A stretch of 64,000 nucleotides of DNA from Paracoccaceae bacterium (GTDB taxonomy: Bacteria; Pseudomonadota; Alphaproteobacteria; Rhodobacterales; Rhodobacteraceae). The DNA lies in the NCBI GenBank assembly GCA_021741245.1, contig JAIOYF010000001.1:1-64000 (forward strand), in the 5' to 3' direction. A model generated the notes under the pieces. It was not told where the DNA came from, did no database searches, and saw nothing but the letters and a program-made list of their open reading frames with translations. Positions 10,020-18,433 of the stretch are shown in pieces (within the stretch, counting starts at the first letter, position 1; every line of letters starts with the position of its first letter). The translations under genes and the position numbers were made by a program.

Positions 10020-10997
10020 TCAGTCGTCGGATTTTGCCCGTGCTGAGCGATCCTCGCCACCGGCCATGGACAGCCTGCATAGGTCATTCAACAGGCCGAT
10101 GAAGCGATTGCCGCCAAGAAAGGCGGTATGCGCAAACCACAGCTTCATCGGCTCCATCTCGGTCAACACAATCTTTGACACGCCATCTTCCGTCTCGTGC
10201 ACGCACCATTCGGGAACGATGCCGTAGCCAAGACCGGCCAGAATAAGGCGCGTGATGCTGGTGCTGCCCGATGCCGTTGTCGACAGCTTTGGCGGCACGC
10301 CCCCGAACATGGCCGTCAGGTATTCAATGGACCTGTTGCGCACCATCTGCCCGTTTTCATAGGTGATGAAGGGCCGGTCGATCAGACAATCAAGCGCGCC
10401 TGCCCTTGGCACGATTGCGCCCGGCCCTTGTGACCACGCCGTTGGCCAGACCAATGCCAGTCGATAGGTTCCCAAGGCATTTTGGCTGATGGCCGGGTGG
10501 CTAAAGCTGCGTTCACTGACTGCCGCGTCCAGATCCCCATCCATCATCATGCGTTCCAGCGTCGTGTCCCGCTCAAAGAACGCCATTTCGATATCTGGTG
10601 CCTCGATCCTGAATTGCGTCAGGATGGCCGGAAAGAACTGATGAAACAGCGCTTGCGGAACGCCAACCCGCAAGACGGACCTGACATCGTGCAGCAGCAC
10701 TGAAATGCGCGAAAGGATGGTCTCCAACTCTTCACCAAGCGAGGCGTAAAGCGCCTTGCCCTGCGGTGTGAGCGCCACGCGGCGAGACCCCTTTTCCGCC
10801 TCGATCAGCTGCGCGCCATACATCTGTTCCAGCCTGCGCACATGGTTTGCCGCACTTTGGTACGAAATGCTCAGCTCACGCGATGCCGCAGAAAAAGACC
10901 CGGTCCGGGCGACCAGATGAAAGGTTTGCAGCAAGGAAATATCGACCTTTGCCCGGCGATCTGGCGTTGCGGCAGGCTTTGCCCTTGGTGTGGTCAT
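10020..10997 (-). CDS. LysR-family transcriptional regulator
   Basis: N-terminal wHTH LLQTFHLVARTGSFSAASRELSISYQSAANHVRRLEQMYGAQLIEAEKGSRRVALTPQG. Confidence 0.92.
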   Translation of the reverse strand: MTTPRAKPAATPDRRAKVDISLLQTFHLVARTGSFSAASRELSISYQSAANHVRRLEQMYGAQLIEAEKGSRRVALTPQGKALYASLGEELETILSRISVLLHDVRSVLRVGVPQALFHQFFPAILTQFRIEAPDIEMAFFERDTTLERMMMDGDLDAAVSERSFSHPAISQNALGTYRLALVWPTAWSQGPGAIVPRAGALDCLIDRPFITYENGQMVRNRSIEYLTAMFGGVPPKLSTTASGSTSITRLILAGLGYGIVPEWCVHETEDGVSKIVLTEMEPMKLWFAHTAFLGGNRFIGLLNDLCRLSMAGGEDRSARAKSDD

Positions 10998-11092
10998 TCC
11001 GCCCCCGTTGCAGCCTTTTTCCCCGCGTCCAGCAGATCAAAGAAAGCCGTGCTGCGCAAGGCTGCGGGGCGGGCATGCCCAGCCTGAAAGCG

Positions 11093-11848
11093 TCAGGCGT
11101 GAAAGCGCGACAGAAACGCTTGCAGCCGTTCAGATTTCGGGTTGCGCAAGATATCCTCGGGGGTTCCCTCTTCGGCGATGCGGCCCTGTTCCATGAACAA
11201 GACCCGGCTTGCCACATCGGCGGCAAAGCCCATCTCATGCGTTACGATAACCATGGTCATGCCCTTGCCCGCCAGCGCGCGGATCACCCCCAGAACCTCG
11301 CCCACCAGCTCGGGGTCAAGCGCGCTTGTCACCTCATCCAAAAGCAGCACATCGGGCTTCATCGCCAAGGCCCGTGCGATGGCAACGCGTTGCTTTTGCC
11401 CCCCCGACAGATGCGAGGGGTAGGCCTGCGCCTTGTCCGCCAGCCCCACCTGCGCCAACAGATCGTGGGCGGTGGCCTCGGCTTCGGCGCGATCTTCTTT
11501 CAGAACAATGCGCGGCCCTTGGGTGACATTGTCCAGCACCGTCAGATGCGGAAACAGGTTGAAATGCTGAAACACCATCCCCACGCGCTTGCGCAATTCC
11601 CCCATGCCGGGTTGCCCATCCTTGCCGCGAAACCGTGGACTGATGGCTTGGCCCTTGAACAGCAAGCTGCCGCTTGTGGGCAGTTCCATCATGTTCATGC
11701 AACGGATCAGGGTGGATTTCCCCGAACCAGACGGGCCGATCACACCCAGCACCTCCCCCGGCATCAGATCAAGGTCGATCCCGTTAAGGACCTGCAGCGC
11801 GCCAAAGGATTTGGTCAGCCCGCGCAGCGAGATTGTGGCTTGGGTCAT
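11093..11848 (-). CDS. Polar amino-acid ABC transporter ATP-binding protein
   Basis: [15 protein letters not shown] (Walker A), [34 protein letters not shown] (signature/Walker B). Confidence 0.95.
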   Translation of the reverse strand: MTQATISLRGLTKSFGALQVLNGIDLDLMPGEVLGVIGPSGSGKSTLIRCMNMMELPTSGSLLFKGQAISPRFRGKDGQPGMGELRKRVGMVFQHFNLFPHLTVLDNVTQGPRIVLKEDRAEAEATAHDLLAQVGLADKAQAYPSHLSGGQKQRVAIARALAMKPDVLLLDEVTSALDPELVGEVLGVIRALAGKGMTMVIVTHEMGFAADVASRVLFMEQGRIAEEGTPEDILRNPKSERLQAFLSRFHA

Positions 11849-11860
11849 GGGACTCCCCTG

Positions 11861-12523
11861 TCAGTCGCTGCGCCGCATGCGGCGTTCAAAGTGATCGGCC
11901 ACTTGGGTCAGTGGGAACAGCATCACGAAATACATCACCGCCGCCAGCGAATAGGCCTCGAGCGGGCGATAGGTTTCGGAATTCACGACCGAGGTCATAT
12001 AGGTCAACTCGGCAATCGAGATTGCGTAGAGCAAGGAGGTGTTCTTTACCTGAATGACCGATTGGTTGATGAAAGCGGGCAGCATCTTTTTCACGGCCTG
12101 CGGCAAGATGATGTAGCGCATGGATTGCACGCCCGACATGCCGATGGCCGCCGCCGCCTCGCGTTGGCCCTTGTCGATGGCATTGATGCCGCCCCGGAAA
12201 ATTTCGGCATAAAAGGAGCCGACATAAAGCGACAGGGTCAGCAGACCTGCGACTGTGTTGGAGATCGAGATGCCCAACAGCATCGGCAGGGCGTAATAGG
12301 CCCAAAGGATCTGAACCAAAAGCGGCGTGCAACGGAACAGTTCTTGATAGCTGCGCGCCAGCAACCGCACCGCCCAGAATCGCGACAACCGCGCAAAGCA
12401 GGCGGTCAGTCCGATGACCACACCCAAGGCGATGGACCCGATGGTGTAAAGCAGCGTTGTCCAGATGCCGATCAAGAACAGGTCGAAGGATTGCAGGACC
12501 GTGTAGAAATCCCAATGATACAT
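11861..12523 (-). CDS. Amino-acid ABC transporter permease (HisM/GlnP family)
   Basis: YAEIFRGGINAIDKGQREAAAAIGMSGVQSMRYIILPQAVKKMLPAFINQ EAA loop. Confidence 0.92.
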   Translation of the reverse strand: MYHWDFYTVLQSFDLFLIGIWTTLLYTIGSIALGVVIGLTACFARLSRFWAVRLLARSYQELFRCTPLLVQILWAYYALPMLLGISISNTVAGLLTLSLYVGSFYAEIFRGGINAIDKGQREAAAAIGMSGVQSMRYIILPQAVKKMLPAFINQSVIQVKNTSLLYAISIAELTYMTSVVNSETYRPLEAYSLAAVMYFVMLFPLTQVADHFERRMRRSD

Positions 12524-12587
12524 TCGGCCTGTCTCCTGCCGTCACGCGGTGATGCGCGGGCCACCTATTGCGACCCGCGCGAGAGGT

Positions 12588-13430
12588 TTAGCCGTTGATG
12601 TCAAAGCCCGAGGGCAGATCGTCAAGCCCAAGGCCAAAGGGCTCCAGTCCCATCAGGATCCACGTCTGGTTGTTGCCCACACGACGGTTGTAATCGGCCC
12701 ATGCTGACACGAAACCACGCCAGACGTCATCAGAGTTGTGGTTCATCCCGATGACCGAGGGTGACGAGAGGATCGGCGTCGGCACATAGACCGCGCCTAC
12801 GGCGGCATTCTTTTTCGTCATCACCATACCGTTGAAGACCGTGTTGATGATGGCATCAGCCTTGCCCGTGGCAACGGCAAGAACCGCCTCATCCCGGGTT
12901 TTGAAGCGCAGGATATTCGCCTTGGGCAAGTAGGCTTTGGTGATCTGGTCTTGCGACGAGCCAAGGTCGACCGCGATGGTATAAGCGGGATCGTTCAAAT
13001 CAGCCCAGCTTTTGCCGTCAAGTTCGGGCTTGGGCGAGATGATGACAAAGCTGTTGTAATAGGTTGGAGCGGAAAAATGCACCGCCATTGCCCGCTTGGG
13101 CAGGGCCGTCAAGGCAAAGGCGAGATCCACCTTGCCTGATTGCACGTCGAGGATCGAATTGGCCCAGCTGGATTCAACGACCTCAAGCTCCACGCCCAAT
13201 TCGTTTGCCATATCCTTGCCCATTTCAACGACAAAGCCGCGCCACTCGCCCGAGCGCGGGTCTTTGGAGAAATAGGGGTCCTCGTTCAGGATGCCCGCGA
13301 TGCGCAGTTTGCCGCGATCACGGATTTCGTCGATGGTGGATTTGTCTTGTGCCTGAGCCATGCCCAAGGTCGCGGCCAGAGCCACAGCCGCGACGGCCAG
13401 TCCGGATGTCAGCCGTTTGATAAAAGCCAT
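12588..13430 (-). CDS. Amino-acid ABC transporter substrate-binding protein
   Basis: Signal peptide MAFIKRLTSGLAVAAVALAATLGMAQAQ; GKLRIAGILNEDPYFSKD...GFVVEMGKDMANELGVELEVV; internal start preferred to 13490. Confidence 0.92.
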   Translation of the reverse strand: MAFIKRLTSGLAVAAVALAATLGMAQAQDKSTIDEIRDRGKLRIAGILNEDPYFSKDPRSGEWRGFVVEMGKDMANELGVELEVVESSWANSILDVQSGKVDLAFALTALPKRAMAVHFSAPTYYNSFVIISPKPELDGKSWADLNDPAYTIAVDLGSSQDQITKAYLPKANILRFKTRDEAVLAVATGKADAIINTVFNGMVMTKKNAAVGAVYVPTPILSSPSVIGMNHNSDDVWRGFVSAWADYNRRVGNNQTWILMGLEPFGLGLDDLPSGFDING

Positions 13431-13689
13431 ATCTTCCTCCGAGTTGGGTGCGGCCTGTGCCGCTGTTGCTTTGATTGTTGCCAATTCCACAAAGCGTAAT
13501 TGGATGGCACCAAAGCAACCACTTTCCCCAAAGCGATCAATACAATAAAGCGCGCCATACCTATAACTTTCATTATACCTTGGCCCGTTGTGCCATTGCT
13601 ATGCGTGTTGGCGTTCGTAATCATCCAAATTTTGTTGTAGCTTGGCGCCTAACTTTTGCATCGCGCCGTGATCTGCTAGCCGATAGCCT

Positions 13690-14886
13690 TTGGACAAACG
13701 AAAGAGCGGTCAGGGGCCTGAGTTGGTGCAGAATTACGACCATGACGTGATCATCGCTGGGGCTGGGATTGTTGGGGCCGCTATCGCCTATCATCTTGCC
13801 ATTGCGGGTCTGCGGGTGGCCGTAGTGGATGCGACAGGCCCTGCGGCTGCCGCTTCGGGGGCATCCGATGGTGCGGTATCTGTGGCCTCGAAAAAGCCCG
13901 GGCCCATGGCGCGACTGGCAAACGCATCCTTGCTTTACACCCGCGATCTTGCCGCCACCGGGCCGCTTGCTGGGGGCTTTGCTTCGCGGCCTGCCCACAT
14001 CTTTGGCACAGGCGGCGCTGAAATTGCGGCCATGGATGCGCTGATCGAAAAGCTGGCAGCCTTGGCTGGCCCGGTGCGCGTGGTTGGCGATGGTCCGGCC
14101 TCCCGTCTGCCGGGCATGGGCGCGGGGATCGAACGTTTGGTGACCCTTGATGGCGAGGGGCATATGCCGGGCCACAAGGCGGTGCGGGCCTATCTGGCAA
14201 CACCGGGGATCACCCCGATCTGGCCCGCGCCTGTTCTTGGCTTTGACAGCGATGATCGCAGCGTCACCCTGCGATTGGCCGACCGTAGCTTGCGGGCCGG
14301 GCGGTTGGTGCTGGCGCTTGGGGTATCCACTGCGGCGGTTCTGCCCGGCCTGCCGATCTTGCCCCGCTCTGGGCAATTGCTGATCACTGATCGCGGCCCG
14401 CCAAATGAGCTTTCGGGGGCATTGACTGCGGCGGCCTATCTGGTTGCGAAAACGGTGGACGCACCGACTGTGCCGTTGTCTCCGGTTGTCCTCGACCCTT
14501 TGGCAACCGGACAATACCTGATCGGCTCCAGCCGGGAAAACCACGGCGACCCCGGCACGGTGGATTTCGCCACCCTGCGCAGTATTCTGACGCGTGCAGT
14601 CTCGGTCTGGCCCGCCTTGCGCCAGCGGCGTGTGATCCGTGCCTTTGCCGGGGTGCGTGCTGCTGTGTCCGACGGGTTGCCGATTGTTGGGCCGATCGCC
14701 GGGGACAATCGCGTGTTTGTAGCGACCGGATTTGAAGGCGATGGCATCTGCCTGTCTGCCCTGATCGGCCGCGAGGTGGCCTTGATGTTGCGCGGACTGG
14801 CGCCCGAGGCAGGGGTTGCCGCCGATCTGGCACGGCTATCCCCCTCACGCTTTGCGCCCGCCCTTTTGGCTGCGGGGGCGGCATGA
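13690..14886 (+). CDS. FAD-dependent oxidoreductase, D-amino-acid/opine/D-hydroxyproline dehydrogenase beta-like subunit
   Basis: HDVIIAGAGIVGAAIAYHLAIAGLRVAVVDA; DAO fold; ATGA overlap with the 2Fe-2S subunit. Exact start uncertain. Confidence 0.85.
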   Translation: MDKRKSGQGPELVQNYDHDVIIAGAGIVGAAIAYHLAIAGLRVAVVDATGPAAAASGASDGAVSVASKKPGPMARLANASLLYTRDLAATGPLAGGFASRPAHIFGTGGAEIAAMDALIEKLAALAGPVRVVGDGPASRLPGMGAGIERLVTLDGEGHMPGHKAVRAYLATPGITPIWPAPVLGFDSDDRSVTLRLADRSLRAGRLVLALGVSTAAVLPGLPILPRSGQLLITDRGPPNELSGALTAAAYLVAKTVDAPTVPLSPVVLDPLATGQYLIGSSRENHGDPGTVDFATLRSILTRAVSVWPALRQRRVIRAFAGVRAAVSDGLPIVGPIAGDNRVFVATGFEGDGICLSALIGREVALMLRGLAPEAGVAADLARLSPSRFAPALLAAGAA

Positions 14887-15137
14887 CCGGACATGTGGTT
14901 TGGCATGGCCGCCGGGTTGCGTTTCGTCGTGGTGAAAGCCTTGCCTCGGCCCTGATGGCTGCCGGGGTGCACAACCTTGGCCAAGCTGCGACCGGGCAGG
15001 CAAGGGGCGTGTTCTGTGGTATTGGCCAGTGCCAGAATTGTTTGGTGCGCGTGGGGGATCGGCTGACCGAAGCTTGCCTTTTGATCTGCGAAGATGGTCT
15101 GATTGCTGATCCCGATGCTGGGGGTCGCGATGGCTGA
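14883..15137 (+). CDS. (2Fe-2S)-binding small subunit (HcnA / opine oxidase gamma-like)
   Basis: 84 aa with FCGIGQCQNCLVRVGDRLTEACL cysteine cluster; sits between two FAD subunits with short overlaps. Confidence 0.85.
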   Translation: MTGHVVWHGRRVAFRRGESLASALMAAGVHNLGQAATGQARGVFCGIGQCQNCLVRVGDRLTEACLLICEDGLIADPDAGGRDG

Positions 15138-16395
15138 CGCTGCGGTTCTGATCGTAGGGGCCGGGCTGGCAGGGCTGTCTGCCGCCATCTCGCTTGCCAA
15201 GGCAGGAATATCGGTGCGGGTTGTCGACCGTGCCCCCCGCCCCGGTGGGGCGATACACCGCCAACCATTGCCGGGGGTGCGGTCCATCGCATCGCCAGCG
15301 CAGATGCGGCGTTGGGCGGGCGTGATGGCGCAAGTTGAACGCCATCGCGCCCGGATTGAGATCCTCTGCGAAACGGGCTTTGGCGGGTTGGATTATCACG
15401 GGGTCGCGCTTTTGACCGGAAAAGGGGTGGCGCTTTTCCATCCCCGCGCGCTTGTCCTTGCGACGGGTGCGCGTGAAAGGGTGCAGCCGCGTGCGGGCTG
15501 GACGCTGCCGGGTGTGACCACGGCGGGCGCACTTCAATCGGGGATGAAAACCACCGCCGAGGCCCCCAAGGGCCGGATTTTGTTGGCGGGGTCGGGCCCC
15601 CTGTTGCTTGCTGTCGGGGCCGAGCTTGCACGATTGGGGTCCCCTCCTGTCGCTGTTGTCGAGGCTGGCCGCCCGTTTTCCCACCCCGTCACCGCAATGC
15701 GCTTGCCATGGTCTTATCTGACCGAGGCTGCGCTCTATCTTGCCCGGCTCAGGGCTGCAGGCGTGCCTGTGCTGACTGGGCACCACCTGACGGGGATCAC
15801 CGCAGAAGGGCAGGAGCTGCTGGCCCAGATCGAGGGGCCAAAGGGCAGTCGTTCGCTGCGTGTCGACCGGATTGGCCTGCATGACGGCATAGCGCCGAAT
15901 GACCTTGGCGTTCCAGATTGCCCTTCGATCCCTGTGGTGCGGCTTGGCGATTGTCGTGAGGCACTTGGGGCAAGGGCGGCGCTGGCCGATGGCCTTGCAG
16001 GCGGAGAACGGCTGGCGGCATTGCTGCTGGGGAGCCCCCCCGCCCTTGCCACGCCCAAGGTCGACCGCGAGAGGGTTGCCCAAGGCGATCTTGCACAAAT
16101 CTATGCCCATGACGGATTGAAATACCTTGCCACTCAGCCAGCGGAGACGGTGCTGTGCCGCTGCGAAAACCGCAGCCTAGCCGATTTGCGCGCGCTTGGC
16201 CCTGACCCCACACCCCGTCAATTGCGACTGGATGGCCGCTTTGCCATGGGGGCTTGTCAGGGGCGGTTCTGTGCCGAATGGGTGGGGCGGTTGGCCGTGC
16301 CGGATCATGCGCCGCTGATGCGGATTGGCGCGGATCGCTGGCCCGCGCAGCCCTTTACGATTGCTGACCTTGTCGATGCCCCAGAGGATGTCTAG
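15130..16395 (+). CDS. FAD/NAD(P)-binding oxidoreductase with C-terminal BFD-like 2Fe-2S domain (HcnB / opine oxidase A / D-hydroxyproline dehydrogenase alpha-like)
   Basis: MADAAVLIVGAGLAGLSAAISLAKAGISVRVVDRAPRPGG; C-terminal CRCENRS...GACQGRFC. Confidence 0.87.
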   Translation: MADAAVLIVGAGLAGLSAAISLAKAGISVRVVDRAPRPGGAIHRQPLPGVRSIASPAQMRRWAGVMAQVERHRARIEILCETGFGGLDYHGVALLTGKGVALFHPRALVLATGARERVQPRAGWTLPGVTTAGALQSGMKTTAEAPKGRILLAGSGPLLLAVGAELARLGSPPVAVVEAGRPFSHPVTAMRLPWSYLTEAALYLARLRAAGVPVLTGHHLTGITAEGQELLAQIEGPKGSRSLRVDRIGLHDGIAPNDLGVPDCPSIPVVRLGDCREALGARAALADGLAGGERLAALLLGSPPALATPKVDRERVAQGDLAQIYAHDGLKYLATQPAETVLCRCENRSLADLRALGPDPTPRQLRLDGRFAMGACQGRFCAEWVGRLAVPDHAPLMRIGADRWPAQPFTIADLVDAPEDV

Positions 16396-16591
16396 CGGAC
16401 CACTGCCGTTTTCGAGAGCCCGTTTGGCGTCGGGTATACCGCCGACACGCTGCGGTTTGATCTGTAAGATTGCATCCCGGATGCGGTCAAGACTACTCTA
16501 TCTGCTTGGGCGAAGCGTGCCTGTAGGCTCAGTCCGCTTTCATGCGATTTCATAAAGGGGCTTTCGCCCCGTCACCCGCAGGGATGCGCCA

Positions 16592-16873
16592 ATGTCGGAA
16601 CTGCAAACCAATCACAGCCTTGATGCGACAATCCGAATCTATGGCAAGGTTCAGGCGGCGGACTTTCCGGCGTGGATTGCCCGCCATGCGCGGAAACTTG
16701 GCCTGATCGGTGTGACAACATCGCAGGGGTCAGGCTGTGTCACCGTGCACGCGACAGGGGCACAAGATATGCTTGGCGCCCTTGCCCTTGGATGCAGTCT
16801 GGGCCCGGCCTCGGTTCTGGTGGAGCGGGTCGATTATTGCCCAAAGGCGGATCCTGACGCGCCTGTTCTCTGA
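16592..16873 (+). CDS. Acylphosphatase-fold protein with apparently degenerate active site
   Basis: IRIYGKVQAADFPAWIARHARKLGLIGVTTSQGSGCVTVHATGAQDMLGALALGCSLGPASVLVERVDY follows the acylphosphatase pattern GRVQGVGFR...A..LGL.G.VRN..DG.V...; both catalytic residues look replaced. Confidence 0.65.
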   Translation: MSELQTNHSLDATIRIYGKVQAADFPAWIARHARKLGLIGVTTSQGSGCVTVHATGAQDMLGALALGCSLGPASVLVERVDYCPKADPDAPVL

Positions 16874-16997
16874 TCTGAACTGTGGTCTTTGTCTAATTAT
16901 TGGGCAAATTTCTGCATGGATGTGGCAACCCGGCAATCTTTCTTGACGGTTGTCGCACAAAATATCAGCGTTGCCTTGCTGGGGTAAGGGGCTTTGA

Positions 16998-17600
16998 TTG
17001 GACTGGATTGCTGTCGGATTGAGTGATGATTTGCTGCCAAGTATGGCAATGCCGGGCCGGATTGACGGGCAGGACATTGCGATTTGGCGCGGGGCATCTG
17101 GTCAGGTGCACGCGTGGGGGGATCGTTGTCCCCATCGCGGAATGCGGCTGTCGCATGGGTTCGTGCGCGGTGAAACCTTGGCCTGTATCTATCATGGCTG
17201 GCAGTATGATGCGGACGGCGGATGTGACCATATCCCGGCGCATCCCAATCTGGTTCCGCCAAAGACGATATGCGCGACCACCTATTCCTGCGCCGAATCC
17301 GACGACGTCATCTGGGTGGCCCTGCGCCCTACAGATGAAAAGTGTCCGTCGCTGGCTGGATTGCGTGGCGTGCGATCTTTGACGATTGACGCGGCCGCCG
17401 AGCAGGTCGCAAGCCATTTTGGCCAGGCGGTAAACGCCATCTTGCGTTTGGGCACGGCTGACAACATCACGCTGGCCTTGCAACCCATGGATGCGGACCA
17501 TTGCACCGCGCATGCCCTTTCGGATGCACGTGCAGACCGAACCGATGTCTCGCGCTGGTTGGAACACCAACGCCGCGTGATCGAAGGGCAACCCGCATGA
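16998..17600 (+). CDS. Stand-alone Rieske [2Fe-2S] protein of ring-hydroxylase type
   Basis: CPHRGMRLSHGFVRGETLACIYHGWQYD = C-x-H-x16-C-x2-H; no D-x2-H-x4-H iron site. TTG start at 16998 (in-frame TGA immediately upstream; SD-like TAAGGGG). Confidence 0.9.
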   Translation: MDWIAVGLSDDLLPSMAMPGRIDGQDIAIWRGASGQVHAWGDRCPHRGMRLSHGFVRGETLACIYHGWQYDADGGCDHIPAHPNLVPPKTICATTYSCAESDDVIWVALRPTDEKCPSLAGLRGVRSLTIDAAAEQVASHFGQAVNAILRLGTADNITLALQPMDADHCTAHALSDARADRTDVSRWLEHQRRVIEGQPA

Positions 17601-18433
17601 CGCCCGAAGTTGCAAATCACTGGTATCCTGTTGGAATGTGCTCGGGCATTCATGGCGCGCAGGCCACCCAGCTTTTGGGGCAATCTATCACGCTTGGCAA
17701 AACAGGTGGCCAGTTCTGGGTGCGCGACGCCGGGGGCAAGGCTTTGCCCGTGATCGAGCGGTTTGGCCATCTGTGGACCAGTCCCGGCCAGCCAAACCGC
17801 GATTTGTTCACCATCCCCGAGGCAGAGACACCGGGTCGGCGCTTGGTGGATTGTGGGTCGGTGCGGGTGAAATGCTCGCCGTTGCGCGCGGTCGAAAACT
17901 TTCTGGATATTGCCCATTTTCCCTTTGTGCACACCGATATCCTTGGGGCCGAACCGCATACCGAAGTGGAGCGCTATGACGTTGATATCCGCGAAGAGGT
18001 GGATGAGGTTTGGGCGACCAAGGTGAAATTCTTTCAGCCGCAGGCCGCCAAATCTGCCGAAGGCGGGATCACCACCGAATATATGTATCGTGTGCCCGCC
18101 CCCACCTGTGCGGTGCTCTACAAGACCTGCCCACCCCGTCCGGGGGAATGGGATGTGATCACCCTGTTCGTGCAGCCCCTGACAGAAGAGTTGTGCGAGG
18201 TCTGGCCTTGGATGGCGCTTTATGACGATGACACACCCATGGCCGATCTGGTCAGTTTTCAACAGATGATCTTCATGCAAGATCGCTCCATTCTTGAAAA
18301 CCAGATACCCCGCAAACTGCCCTTGGACCCGGGGATGGAAGTGCCAACCCAAGCTGACCTGACCTCTATTGCCTATCGTCGGTGGCTGAAGCGGACGGGC
18401 TACACCTATGGCGCGCAGGTTGTTGCGGCATGA
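17597..18433 (+). CDS. Rieske-oxygenase catalytic (non-heme iron) domain protein lacking a Rieske cluster, NdmC-like
   Basis: ENFLDIAHFPFVHTDILG (D-x2-H-x4-H) and FQQMIFMQDRSILENQIPRKLPLDPGMEVPTQADLTSIAYRRWL (distal ligand region); no C-x-H/C-x2-H motif anywhere in 278 aa. ATGA overlap with upstream and downstream genes. Confidence 0.88.
   Translation: MTPEVANHWYPVGMCSGIHGAQATQLLGQSITLGKTGGQFWVRDAGGKALPVIERFGHLWTSPGQPNRDLFTIPEAETPGRRLVDCGSVRVKCSPLRAVENFLDIAHFPFVHTDILGAEPHTEVERYDVDIREEVDEVWATKVKFFQPQAAKSAEGGITTEYMYRVPAPTCAVLYKTCPPRPGEWDVITLFVQPLTEELCEVWPWMALYDDDTPMADLVSFQQMIFMQDRSILENQIPRKLPLDPGMEVPTQADLTSIAYRRWLKRTGYTYGAQVVAA

Noticed and set aside
10847-12598. 583-aa plus-strand ORF
   Set aside because: Shadow of the ABC transporter genes on the opposite strand; His/Gln-rich composition typical of antisense frames in GC-rich DNA.
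14384-16110. Long minus-strand ORFs (415 and 421 aa)
   Set aside because: Antisense shadows of the three FAD/2Fe-2S subunits; Pro/Arg/Ser-rich with no motif.
14883-16395. Possible reductase partner for the split Rieske oxygenase
   Set aside because: Cysteine patterns and FAD motifs fit the opine-oxidase/HcnAB type, not an FMN/NAD plant-type ferredoxin reductase; an electron link is unsupported by sequence alone.
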